NCBI RefSeq assembly: GCF_030287445.1
Contig: NZ_JASVWB010000002.1
Coordinates: forward strand, 6,138,001-6,202,000
Direction: 5' to 3'
Length of the DNA: 64,000 nucleotides
From: Streptomyces sp. ALI-76-A
GTDB lineage: Bacteria; Actinomycetota; Actinomycetes; Streptomycetales; Streptomycetaceae
The translations under genes and the position numbers were made by a program. This document shows positions 1 through 7,902 of this stretch, in pieces; position 1 is the first letter of the stretch; every line of letters begins with the position of its first letter. The notes beneath the pieces were generated by a model. The model saw only the letters and a program-made list of their open reading frames with translations, was not told where the DNA came from and ran no database searches.

Positions 1-190
1 CGTCCAGGAGCCCTTCGACCAGGAAGTCGTAGGCGATGTCCCGGGTGGACACGTTGCGCCCGTAACGCCACTCGCGCAGTTCCGGCACCTCGCTGCCCAC
101 CTGGGCGGCGGTGCGTTCCGCTCCCGTGGCCCGCGGATCGGCCCAGTCCACCCCGGACTTGAACCGGAACAGGACGACGTGCCGGATCAC
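1..190 (-). CDS. Dabb (stress-responsive A/B barrel) domain protein, C-terminus beyond window
   Basis: The product runs from a GTG at 190 and reads IRHVVLFRFKSG at the N-terminus, the typical opening of Dabb-domain proteins (small dimeric alpha/beta-barrel ferredoxin-like proteins of roughly 100 residues). About 63 residues are visible before the window ends. The GTG overlaps the TGA of the upstream chorismate mutase gene (GTGA), so the two are translationally coupled and belong to the same leftward operon. Some Dabb proteins are cyclases or degradative enzymes in secondary metabolism; what this one does in the operon cannot be told from sequence. Family call is fairly secure, function is not. 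Confidence 0.7.
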   Translation of the reverse strand, partial: MIRHVVLFRFKSGVDWADPRATGAERTAAQVGSEVPELREWRYGRNVSTRDIAYDFLVEGLLD

Positions 191-489
191 GACGGGGCAC
201 CCGCGGATCGCGCGGCGGCGGGCTGTAACGCGCCGGCGCCCCGGCACAGTTTGAGGACGCTCATCGCGATCTGGGTCCCGTGTTCGCCGAGACCGTCGCG
301 GTAGCGGCCGAGTATCTCCATCTCCCGGGTGAACACCGTGCGTGGGCCGCCGGAGTCGGTGCGGATCTTCTGGATGCCCGAGGACACCCGGGCGCGCTGG
401 GTGAGCAGTTCGATGATGTGCGCGTCGATCGCGTCGATCGCGTCGCGCTCCAGTCGGATGCGGGAGGTGTTGTCGACCATCTCGGTCAT
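187..489 (-). CDS. chorismate mutase, AroQ class, small monofunctional
   Basis: A 100-residue all-helical protein with the AroQ pattern: LERDAIDAIDAHIIELLTQR near residues 14-32, then KIR at 41-43 and REMEIL at 55-60. It should convert chorismate to prephenate in the cytoplasm. I chose the ATG at 489, which has AAAGGGAA about 8 bases upstream; a longer reading from 552 would translate a tandem repeat and has no such site. Streptomyces already make prephenate for Phe/Tyr, so a dedicated mutase beside a prephenate decarboxylase suggests precursor supply for a secondary pathway. Leu88 is encoded by the rare TTA codon (226-228), implying bldA dependence. Its stop overlaps the next gene start. Confidence 0.85.
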   Translation of the reverse strand: MTEMVDNTSRIRLERDAIDAIDAHIIELLTQRARVSSGIQKIRTDSGGPRTVFTREMEILGRYRDGLGEHGTQIAMSVLKLCRGAGALQPAAARSAGAPS

Positions 490-510
490 GACGGGATTCC
501 CTTTCGGCCA

Positions 511-573
511 CTTGATCGGTGTCGTCGGTTTCGTCGGTTTCGTCGGTGTCATCGGTTCATCGGTTCATCGGTG
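511..573. repeat. short 8-9 bp tandem repeats between aminotransferase and chorismate mutase genes
   Basis: Degenerate head-to-tail copies of TCGTCGGTT and TCATCGGT run through this interval. They form the last codons and stop of the aminotransferase gene (ATGAACCG copies read on the minus strand) and the spacer before the chorismate mutase start. This is probably slippage-prone and may vary in copy number between strains. Confidence 0.6.
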
Positions 574-1741
574 CGCGGGCAGGGAAGTCGGCCAGGCGCC
601 GGGCCGCCTCCCGGAGCCGCTCCTCCGGAGCGAGCAGGCTCACGCGGACGTAGCCCTCGCCGTGCTCGCCGAACCAGCGGCCGGGGGCCACCGCCACGTG
701 GGCGCGCGACAGCAACTCGTCGGCGAACGCGACGGATCCCCCGGCGCCGGGCGGTACCGGCAGCCAGGCGAAGATCGAGCGGGGTGTGTCGAGGGACCAC
801 GCGGAGTCCCTCAGTCCGTCCAGGAAGACGTCCCGACGCCGTTCGTACGTCGTCACCAGGTGCCGGACGCTGTCCTGGGGTCCGGTGAGGGCCGCGACCG
901 CCGCCCGCTGGATGAACGGGGGGAGCGAGACGTAGTAGTGCTCCTGGAGGAGATTGATCGCGGCGATGACATCACGGTGTCCGACCACGGCACCGATCCG
1001 CCATCCGGCCATGTTGAAGGTCTTCGACAGGGAGATGAACTCCACGCCCACGTCCTTGGCGCCGGCCGTCTCCAGGAAGGAGACGGGGGTCCGCCCGTCG
1101 AGGCCCAGGGCCCCGTAGGCGAAGTCGGACGCCACGATCACGCCGTGCTCGGCGGCGAACCGGACGGTGTCCTCGTAGAACCCGCGCGGGGCCGTCACCG
1201 AGGTCGGGTTGTTGGGGTAGTTGAGGAACATCAGCTTGGCCCGCTCGCGGGTGGCCGGGTCCAGGGCGGCGTAGTCGGGCAGGAAGCCGTTCTCCCGCAG
1301 GAGCGGGAGGGGGTGCATGTGGGCACGGGCGAGGACCACGCCCGCCCAGTAGTCGGGGAATGCCGGGTCGGGCATCAGGCACACGTCGCCCGGGTTCAGG
1401 AAACACTGACTGATCTCGACGAGGCCGGCCTTCGCGCCGAACAGGATCGCCACCTCGGTCTCCGGGGCCAGCCGCACCCCGTGCCGCGTCGCGTACCAGG
1501 CGCTGATGGCGTCCTTGAGTTCGAGCAGCCCGGAAAAGGCCGGATAGCGGTGGGTGACGGGGTCGAGCACCTCCGTGCGGAGCGCCTCGACGATGTGCGC
1601 CGGCGTCGGCAGGTCGGGGTTTCCCTGGCACAGGTTGATGACGTCCTCACCCGACCTGACCAGGTCGTCGACCCTGACCCCGGTGGTCGCGAACGAACTC
1701 CTCGGCAGGCTCCGGAGCCGGTCTGCCCACTCGGTCCTCAC
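557..1741 (-). CDS. PLP-dependent class I/II aminotransferase (BacF-like)
   Basis: A 394-residue fold-type I aminotransferase, close to the size of bacilysin BacF. Visible motifs are NLCQGNPDLPTP near the N-terminus, NYPNNPTS in the middle, and SLSKTFNMAGWRIG containing the Schiff-base lysine. In the B. subtilis bacilysin pathway BacF transaminates the reduced hydroxyphenylpyruvate to an amino acid; the same job on a dihydro- or tetrahydro-hydroxyphenylpyruvate is inferred here from the BacA/BacB neighbours. The start is a GTG at 1741 with GGGGAGG four bases upstream, and it overlaps the TGA of the MFS gene (GTGA). Alternatively it could be a general LL-DAP-type or aromatic aminotransferase. 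Confidence 0.85.
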   Translation of the reverse strand: MRTEWADRLRSLPRSSFATTGVRVDDLVRSGEDVINLCQGNPDLPTPAHIVEALRTEVLDPVTHRYPAFSGLLELKDAISAWYATRHGVRLAPETEVAILFGAKAGLVEISQCFLNPGDVCLMPDPAFPDYWAGVVLARAHMHPLPLLRENGFLPDYAALDPATRERAKLMFLNYPNNPTSVTAPRGFYEDTVRFAAEHGVIVASDFAYGALGLDGRTPVSFLETAGAKDVGVEFISLSKTFNMAGWRIGAVVGHRDVIAAINLLQEHYYVSLPPFIQRAAVAALTGPQDSVRHLVTTYERRRDVFLDGLRDSAWSLDTPRSIFAWLPVPPGAGGSVAFADELLSRAHVAVAPGRWFGEHGEGYVRVSLLAPEERLREAARRLADFPARAPMNR

Positions 1742-3015
1742 GTGTCCTCCCCTTCGCTTGCGCCCCGGACCCGGGACACCGCCACGGGCTCGGGGCTGCC
1801 GGTTGCCGCCCGGGACGTCCATCCGCTCAGGCCGGCGGCGACGGCGGTGACACCGGCGCAGGCGCATCCCACGGCGAGGAAGCCGTGTGCCGTGAACAAG
1901 GGGGCGAGCGCGGCGGCCCCCACGGCCACGGCGAGGTTGGTCGCGAGGCTGTAGAAGGCCAGGATGGTTCCCCGGTGGCGCTGTGAACTCTCGCTGAGCA
2001 GCGTGCTGAGCAGGGTGACGACCAGGCTCTGCAGAATGCCCCAGACGAAGAGGCACACCGCCAGCGGCGCCGTCCAGTGGATGAGGAGCGGCACGCCCAC
2101 CAGCGCGGGCACCAGCCCCGCCAGCGCGACGGTCAGGACGCGCTCCTTGCCCAGCCGGTCGGCGAACCTGCCCGTGACGAAGCTCGACGCGAAACCCAGC
2201 CCGTACAGCAGGATCATGACGCCGGTCAGGGAGCTTCCGGAGGCGTACCGGTACTCCAGGGCGGTGCCGAGGAACGTGTACATCCCGTACCAGCCCAGCA
2301 TCACCAGGAAGGTCGCCAGCACGTACGCCGGCACCCGCGGCGCCAGGAAGGCCCGGGCCGCGGACCGGGTCCATCCCGCCGACGGCTCCGGGTCCTGCCG
2401 CGGCGCCGCGGGGTCCTCGGTGCCGGTCCGCCGTTCGCCGCCGACGCGGAGCATCACCAGCAGGACGAGGACACCGAGCAGCGACAACAGGCCGAAGGTC
2501 CACCGCCAGCCCACCCACTGCCCGACGAAGGCGCCCATCGGCACGCCCAGCACGAGCGCGAGCGACCAGCTCGACACCAGGACGCCCATGGTCCTGGCGC
2601 GGTGCTCGTACGGGATCCGGTCGCCGACGAAGGCGTAGGCGGTGGGGACGAACGCGCCCGCCGCCAGGCCGGCCAGCGCCCGGCCCACGAAGAACACGCC
2701 CGTCCCCGTGGCGCACGCGCAGAGCACCGTGCCCAGGATGAACACCGCCATCCCGACCGCCAGGCTGAGCCGGCGCGACACCCGGTCGCCGAGGGGCGCG
2801 AAGACCAGCGCGCCGAGCGCCGTCGCGGCGCCGTAGACACTGACCGACAGCGCCATGACACCGACGGTCGTGTCGAACGACGTGGCCATGCGCACCAGCA
2901 GCGGTGAGACGACCAGTTCCTCCGAGCCGACCGTGAAGATCCCCGCCATCAGCCCGGAGACCGTCAGCAGGGGGAAGCCGACCGGGTTCTTCCCGCTGTT
3001 CGGTTGGTGCGACAC
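1738..3015 (-). CDS. MFS transporter, probable efflux pump of the bac-like cluster
   Basis: About 425 residues with twelve hydrophobic segments and the MFS signature FAPLGDRVSRR after the second helix. The organisation resembles drug:H+ antiporter (DHA1) exporters such as BacE, which exports bacilysin and gives self-resistance. The GTG at 3015 follows GGAAGGG by about 9 bases and is preferred over a TTG ten codons upstream. The gene is separated from the bicupin gene by 150 bases and is coupled by GTGA overlap to the aminotransferase. Substrate is inferred only from context. Confidence 0.8.
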   Translation of the reverse strand: MSHQPNSGKNPVGFPLLTVSGLMAGIFTVGSEELVVSPLLVRMATSFDTTVGVMALSVSVYGAATALGALVFAPLGDRVSRRLSLAVGMAVFILGTVLCACATGTGVFFVGRALAGLAAGAFVPTAYAFVGDRIPYEHRARTMGVLVSSWSLALVLGVPMGAFVGQWVGWRWTFGLLSLLGVLVLLVMLRVGGERRTGTEDPAAPRQDPEPSAGWTRSAARAFLAPRVPAYVLATFLVMLGWYGMYTFLGTALEYRYASGSSLTGVMILLYGLGFASSFVTGRFADRLGKERVLTVALAGLVPALVGVPLLIHWTAPLAVCLFVWGILQSLVVTLLSTLLSESSQRHRGTILAFYSLATNLAVAVGAAALAPLFTAHGFLAVGCACAGVTAVAAGLSGWTSRAATGSPEPVAVSRVRGASEGEDT

Positions 3016-3165
3016 TCCAGCAAGCCCTTCCCACGCCGGATACAACGGTCAGCGGACCGGGTCCGCTCTCACGCACATCTCAACTGCCCGCCAGGAGGGC
3101 TCGATGACTCACCGGAAATGACGTGGGTGGTCTTTCGGAGCCCGATCGCCCCTCTTCTCGCGGTT

Positions 3166-3894
3166 TTACCGTTCGGTTTCCCGCCCGCTGTCCCGCTCGT
3201 TCTCCCGCTTGGCTTTCTGGCCGGGAACCCGGTGATAGCGAGGCGGGATGAAAATATTGACGGAGCGCGCCACCTCGGCGTGCGGATTCACCGCGCCGTG
3301 CCCCTCCTGGCTCGCGCAGAAATATGTGCCGCCGAACCGTAACTCGTGGCTGGATTCCTCGACCGTCATGTCGTAGCGCCCTTCCAGGCAGATCCCTATC
3401 TGTTCATGGGAGTGCCGGTGATAGGGCATCTCGCCGCCGCCCGGGATGTCGGCGATCATCAGCTCGATCCAGTCGGCGACGAAGAACGTGACGTCCATCC
3501 CGACGAACTTGCGCGATTCGAACGGTTCGAGGAAGTAGTCGCTCGGCGCGGGGTAGGCCTCCCCGGGGTTGTTGCGCCTCAGCTCGACCAGGACCGCTTC
3601 GGAGTCGGTGGGATTCACCGCCGAGAAGGCGACCCCCGGAGGGGCCACGCAGACGTGGCGCTCGGGTTCCATCAGCCGGGTGACCTCCCCGGCCGTCGCG
3701 GAGATCCGGCCCTGGGCGACCATGGCGACCTGCGCCTGCCCGCTGAGGCGGTCCGGCACCTGGGCTCCGGGCGGTATGACGGAGACCCGCACCTCCGTGC
3801 CGTCGCGCCAGTAGGACTCCACCCGCACGCCGTTGTCGTGGAGGGCCACGTCGGAGACGGGGAAGTAGCGTCGTTCCTGCACCTGGGTGGTCAT
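3166..3894 (-). CDS. bacB: BacB-type bicupin, dihydro-hydroxyphenylpyruvate isomerase family
   Basis: A 242-residue two-cupin protein collinear with B. subtilis BacB as I remember it: shared stretches include APSDYFLEPF, MDVTFFVADW, HEQIGICLEG and NIFIPPRY. BacB isomerises the product of BacA to the conjugated dihydro-hydroxyphenylpyruvate. The C-terminal cupin keeps its metal ligands (His159, His161, Gln165, His199). In the N-terminal cupin the positions equivalent to BacB His50, His52 and His91 are Arg49, Ser51 and Phe90, with only Gln55 left, so that site should not bind metal. The start follows the BacA-like stop by one base, with GAGGAA inside that gene end. Leu185 is a TTA codon (3340-3342). 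Confidence 0.85.
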   Translation of the reverse strand: MTTQVQERRYFPVSDVALHDNGVRVESYWRDGTEVRVSVIPPGAQVPDRLSGQAQVAMVAQGRISATAGEVTRLMEPERHVCVAPPGVAFSAVNPTDSEAVLVELRRNNPGEAYPAPSDYFLEPFESRKFVGMDVTFFVADWIELMIADIPGGGEMPYHRHSHEQIGICLEGRYDMTVEESSHELRFGGTYFCASQEGHGAVNPHAEVARSVNIFIPPRYHRVPGQKAKRENERDSGRETER

Positions 3895-3895
3895 G

Positions 3896-4507
3896 TCAGC
3901 CGTTCCTCCTCGCGAAGACGGTCCATGTCATGGGGATCCGGTCGAACTTGTAGACGAACTTGAGGTGGTGCTGCCTGGCCGCCTCCTCGTTCGTGATGGC
4001 GACGTTGTACCGGCCGTCCGCCACATCGCAGGCCGCCTGGCTGGTGGAGTCCACGGTGGCCATGTGCAGGGGCCGGCCGAGGTGGTAGCGCAGCAGCGGA
4101 ATGGGCGCGGGGTGCGACACGACGGTCTCGCTGTCGAGCAGTTCCTCGCGGAAGGCGAAGTCGTCCCGGATGGCCAGGCCGTACTCCGGGGTGCACCCGC
4201 GGAAGACGCTGGCCGGTTCCAGCCCGGGATGCATGTAGAAGGCGTTGATGCCGGGGTAGGCGTGGGCGACCAGGACCAGATCGAGCCGGCCTTCGGTGAG
4301 CGCGTCCACGCACCGCTCGTACGTGTCCTCCAGAACGATCCGCAGGCGCCCGCCGTCCGCGACATTGCGCGACATCATCCGGGCCACGTACTCACTGCTG
4401 GTCCCGGCCGGCCCCAGCGTCCCGAGCTGTAAGCGGCGTTGTTCCTCGCCGGGAATGCGTGCGATCAGCTCTTGCCTTTCGACATCCGGAATCCGGAGTA
4501 TTTCCAT
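3896..4507 (-). CDS. bacA: BacA-type non-aromatising prephenate decarboxylase
   Basis: A 203-residue protein (BacA is about 204) of the prephenate dehydratase fold: GTLGPAGTSSEY at 29-40, SHPAPIPLL at 131-139 matching the HPAP segment of BacA, and ITNEEAA at 171-177. It lacks the Thr-Arg-Phe motif of true prephenate dehydratases, having MTWTVFAR at 193-200, and has no ACT domain. This points to decarboxylation of prephenate without aromatisation, as in BacA, SalX and AerD. The ATG at 4507 is preceded by AAGGGGG at good spacing; in-frame codons upstream show no homology. Leu26 is a TTA codon (4430-4432). It is the first gene of the leftward operon. Confidence 0.85.
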   Translation of the reverse strand: MEILRIPDVERQELIARIPGEEQRRLQLGTLGPAGTSSEYVARMMSRNVADGGRLRIVLEDTYERCVDALTEGRLDLVLVAHAYPGINAFYMHPGLEPASVFRGCTPEYGLAIRDDFAFREELLDSETVVSHPAPIPLLRYHLGRPLHMATVDSTSQAACDVADGRYNVAITNEEAARQHHLKFVYKFDRIPMTWTVFARRNG

Positions 4508-4894
4508 ACTCCAATCCCCCTTCGGGTGACGGGCAGTCGCAGCCCACATCTCCGGAGCCCGACCAGATGACCGCATGGTATCCATCCGGTTCCTGAGGAC
4601 GTCAAAAAGTGTCGCTTCTTTCGGGCCGTCGCCCTCTCGAGCCGACGCGCACATCACCCAATGCGACAGGCGTACGGATCATTTCTCTGACCTGGTGCGT
4701 CCGTGAGCGAAACGGCGACACAGAGTTATGTTGTTTGTCGCTGAATCACACGGGTACTCACCGCCGTCGGCGGCATTGCGCAACCGTGCCGATTTCCTCT
4801 GTCGCACGCACCGGCGCGAGACACGCGGATGTCCAAAGAGGGACGCCTCAAAGGCGGCGCCCGCTCGCCGCGGCCCACGCGATGCGGCGCGGGC
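4508..4894. other. gene-free interval upstream of the bac-like operon
   Basis: This 387-base stretch must hold the promoter of the leftward bac-like operon and the end of the phosphatase transcript. It is noticeably less GC-rich than its surroundings around 4700-4750. A 6-bp inverted repeat (GCGACA at 4715-4720, TGTCGC at 4736-4741) flanks an AT-rich spacer and could be an operator. I could not fix convincing -35/-10 boxes, and see no open frame worth calling. Confidence 0.4.
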
Positions 4895-6469
4895 TCAGGT
4901 GCCGCGCCGGACCTCGAAGTGGTCGATTCGCTCCCCGTTCTGCGCCAGCGCCGACACCGTCAGCCTCGGGCGCGGGCCGCTCTCCGCCTCCACCGAGAGG
5001 AAGGAGAAGCCGCGATAGCGCACCCGGGACCACCGCACGGTCTCCTTCGCGGACTCCTGCGACCGCGTCCAGTGGAAGGACTCCACGGACTCGCGGTCCC
5101 GGACGTGCCCCTCGTAGCTCTCCGGCACACCCGCCGGAAAGCCGTACAGGTCCCTGCCACCGCCGCCCGCGGTCACGTACACGATCCCGTCGCGCGTCGG
5201 GTCGGTCGACGCGCCGATCGGGACCGGCCTGCCCACCTCGCCGTCGCGGATGGCGTCCGTGCGCTCGTAGACGTGGTTGTGTCCGTTGATCACCAGGTCC
5301 ACCTGGTGCTTGGCGAACAGCGGCAGCCACTGCTCCCGCACGCCCCCGTCGGAGGCGTGCGAGGAGGTCGAGTAGGCGCAGTGGTGGAAGAAGACGACGA
5401 TGAAGTCCACCGAGGCGTCCGCCCGCAGCCCGGCCAGCTTCCTGTCCAGCCACGCCGTCTGCCTCCCGCCCGTGTGGCCGAGGTTGGCGGGGATCTCGTA
5501 CGAGACGTCGTTCGCGTCCAGGGCCACGAAGGCGACGTTGCCGTACGTGAAGGCGTAGACGCCCGGCGCGGTGCGGGGGTCGGAGCCGTTGTCCGGGAGG
5601 GACCAGCGGGCCAGCTGGCCGCCGTAGCCGTCCGGTGAGTACCAGGCCTCCATGTCGTGGTTCCCGGTCGTCACCATCCACGGGACGGACGCCGCCACCG
5701 GCTCGTTCTGCTTGAGGAACAGGTCCCAGTAACCGGGGTCGTAGCCGTCCGTCCTCCCGCCCCGGCCGGTGCCGTTCGCGTAGCAGATGTCGCCCGCGTG
5801 GAGGTGGAAGGCGGGCTCGCGGCGCAGCAGGAGGTCGTCGTTGGCCGCGGCGGCCCGGCTCACGCCCTGGTCGCCGAAGGCGGTGAAGACGAACCGCTCC
5901 GGGGTCGCCGGTGCCGTGCGGAAGGAGCCGATGGTGGACCGGTGGTCGGGCGAGGCCGGGTCGAAGCCGTCGTGGCCGACGCCGTAGTAGTACGTGGTGC
6001 CGGGGAGCAGGCCGTCCAGCGCCGCGTGCACGTAGAACTGGTCGAGCGCCGGCCGCACCCCGCTGACGCCCGGTGTGTGCAGGTCACGCACCTCGGCATC
6101 AATTCTGCGGCCCAGCTCGTCGGGCCGGGTGCCGATCCGGACGAAGGGCCGGCGCACCGCGAGCGGCACCTGCCAGGAGATCCGCATCCGGGTCCTCGGG
6201 TCGGCGCCGAAGGCGAGATGCCGGCCGAACGGCACGACGGCCGAGCCGTGCACCCGGGACGCGGACGGCGAGGCGGCCGTGGCCCCCGCACGCGTGGCCG
6301 TGCCCGGGGCGCCGTCGCCCGAGCAGCCCGTCAGCGCCCCGCCGGCCACCGCGCCCGCCGTCACCAGTGCGCGGCGCCGGGACAGCCTGGTCCGCAGGTA
6401 CTCGTACTGCTCGGCCATGCTCATCCGGCGGGCGAGCTGATGCGGAACGCCGCAGTCGGGGGTCTCCAT
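4895..6469 (-). CDS. exported purple-acid-type metallophosphoesterase, Tat lipoprotein
   Basis: A 524-residue protein. The N-terminus has twin arginines (SRRRALVTAG, from residue 30) followed by a lipobox ALTGC with Cys49, so Tat export and lipid anchoring are likely. Next comes a fibronectin-III-like domain typical of purple acid phosphatases, then the metallophosphoesterase core with FGDQG, HAGDICYANG, GNHDME and GHNHVYER, which supply the dinuclear metal ligands. It probably releases phosphate from extracellular esters. The ATG at 6469 has GGGAAG nine bases upstream. It stands alone, divergent from leuB. The exact substrate is unknown. Confidence 0.85.
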   Translation of the reverse strand: METPDCGVPHQLARRMSMAEQYEYLRTRLSRRRALVTAGAVAGGALTGCSGDGAPGTATRAGATAASPSASRVHGSAVVPFGRHLAFGADPRTRMRISWQVPLAVRRPFVRIGTRPDELGRRIDAEVRDLHTPGVSGVRPALDQFYVHAALDGLLPGTTYYYGVGHDGFDPASPDHRSTIGSFRTAPATPERFVFTAFGDQGVSRAAAANDDLLLRREPAFHLHAGDICYANGTGRGGRTDGYDPGYWDLFLKQNEPVAASVPWMVTTGNHDMEAWYSPDGYGGQLARWSLPDNGSDPRTAPGVYAFTYGNVAFVALDANDVSYEIPANLGHTGGRQTAWLDRKLAGLRADASVDFIVVFFHHCAYSTSSHASDGGVREQWLPLFAKHQVDLVINGHNHVYERTDAIRDGEVGRPVPIGASTDPTRDGIVYVTAGGGGRDLYGFPAGVPESYEGHVRDRESVESFHWTRSQESAKETVRWSRVRYRGFSFLSVEAESGPRPRLTVSALAQNGERIDHFEVRRGT

Positions 6470-6540
6470 GAGGGTGAACTTCCCAGCGGACCTCAACACC
6501 CGCCCACCGTACGGGTGAACACGCGGCAACGGGATGGCGT

Positions 6541-6550
6541 GAACGCGTTC
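6541..6550. promoter_or_regulatory. 10-bp palindrome upstream of leuB, possible operator
   Basis: GAACGCGTTC is a perfect palindrome about 60 bases before the leuB start, in the divergent interval between the phosphatase gene and leuB. A related GGAACGCG occurs in the ndgR-leuC interval of this window, so an NdgR-type site is conceivable. Short palindromes occur by chance in GC-rich DNA, so this is a weak call. Confidence 0.25.
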
Positions 6551-6611
6551 CGCCGTGTCCGTATCGCGGACGGCTCATGTCATCCCATGGGACAAGGAGT
6601 ACGGTGCCGAC

Positions 6612-7655
6612 ATGTCTCGCAGCATCAATCTCGCAGTGATCCCCGGTGACGGCATCGGCCAGGAAGTCGTGGCCGAAGGCCTGAAGGTCCTCTCCGCCGT
6701 CCTCCCGCAGGATGTGAAGCTGGAGACCAAGGACTACGACTTCGGCGCGAAGCGCTACCACGCCACCGGTGAGACCCTCACTGATGCCGACCTCGACGCG
6801 CTGAAGAAGCACGACGCCATCCTGCTCGGCGCGATCGGCGACCCGTCGGTGCCGTCCGGCGTCCTGGAGCGCGGCTTCCTGCTCAAGCTCCGCTTCGCCT
6901 TCGACCACCACGTCAACCTGCGCCCCTCCAAGCTGCTGCCGGGTGTCGCCACCCCGCTGGCCGGCGAGCCGCAGATCGACTTCGTCGTGGTCCGCGAGGG
7001 CACCGAGGGCCCGTACACCGGCAACGGCGGCACCATCCGCAAGGGCACCGAGCACGAGGTCGCCACCGAGGTCTCCGTGAACACGGCCTTCGGTGTCGAG
7101 CGCGTGGTCCGGGACGCCTTCGCCCGCGCCCAGGCCCGCCCGCGCAAGAAGCTGACGCTGGTCCACAAGAACAACGTGCTGACCTTCGCCGGTCACCTGT
7201 GGACCAACACCTTCAACAAGGTGGCGGCCGAGTTCCCCGAGGTCACCACGGACTACATCCACGTGGACGCGGCGACGATCTACCTCGTCACCGACCCCGC
7301 CCGCTTCGACGTGATCGTCACCGACAACCTCTTCGGTGACATCATCACCGACCTCGCCGCGGCCGTCTCCGGCGGCATCGGCGTCGCCGCGAGCGGGAAC
7401 ATCAACCCGTCCGGCGAGTTCCCCTCGATGTTCGAGCCCGTGCACGGCTCGGCTCCGGACATCGCCGGCCAGGGCAAGGCCGACCCCACCGCGACGGTCC
7501 TGTCCGTCGCCCTCCTGCTGCGTCACCTCGGCTACGAGTCCGAGGCCGGCCGCATCGAGGACGCCGTCTCCGCCGACCTCGCGGAGCGCACCGGCAAGCC
7601 CGCCCGTTCCACCACGGAGATCGGCGACGCGCTCGCCGTACGAGTAGCCGGCTGA
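6612..7655 (+). CDS. leuB: 3-isopropylmalate dehydrogenase
   Basis: A 347-residue NAD-dependent beta-decarboxylating dehydrogenase that oxidises 3-isopropylmalate to 2-oxoisocaproate in leucine synthesis. It opens with [14 protein letters not shown], has the substrate-binding [13 protein letters not shown], and the Asp-rich [15 protein letters not shown] metal site, followed by [12 protein letters not shown] for NAD. The ATG at 6612 follows AAGGAGT; an upstream in-frame ATG has no ribosome site. It is the first of three branched-chain amino acid genes in a row (leuB, ilvE, cimA), each with its own control region, while leuCD lie 31 kb away in the same window. Confidence 0.96.
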   Translation: MSRSINLAVIPGDGIGQEVVAEGLKVLSAVLPQDVKLETKDYDFGAKRYHATGETLTDADLDALKKHDAILLGAIGDPSVPSGVLERGFLLKLRFAFDHHVNLRPSKLLPGVATPLAGEPQIDFVVVREGTEGPYTGNGGTIRKGTEHEVATEVSVNTAFGVERVVRDAFARAQARPRKKLTLVHKNNVLTFAGHLWTNTFNKVAAEFPEVTTDYIHVDAATIYLVTDPARFDVIVTDNLFGDIITDLAAAVSGGIGVAASGNINPSGEFPSMFEPVHGSAPDIAGQGKADPTATVLSVALLLRHLGYESEAGRIEDAVSADLAERTGKPARSTTEIGDALAVRVAG

Positions 7656-7682
7656 TCCGCCGAGCTTCCCGAACCCCCTCGA

Positions 7683-7710
7683 AGCCGCCGGGTCACCGAA
7701 CCCGGCGGCT
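7683..7710 (+). terminator. leuB terminator
   Basis: A perfect 11-bp stem (AGCCGCCGGGT, 7683-7693, with ACCCGGCGGCT, 7700-7710) and a 6-base loop lie 27 bases after the leuB stop. A short TTT follows. Confidence 0.85.
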
Positions 7711-7902
7711 TTCGCATGTCCCCGCCGGGTGCCACCATCATCCTCTGGGCCGCACGCACGCTGTTCACGTCCCCGGCTCCCCGCTTGAGATAATCGAACG
7801 TGGAGCCGCGGATTGAGGGAATGCTCGGACGTCCTGACACTGGCCACTGGCAGTACGGGCGTGAGCGCGGCCCGTCACTACAACCGGTGAAGGACACCAC
7901 TC

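Noticed and set aside
187..552. A longer chorismate mutase starting at 552
   Set aside because: The extra 21 residues translate a tandem DNA repeat, and the downstream ATG at 489 has a proper ribosome site.
3896..4507. Annotation as prephenate dehydratase (pheA)
   Set aside because: The Thr-Arg-Phe motif and ACT domain are missing, and the HPAP segment and neighbours fit the BacA decarboxylase family.
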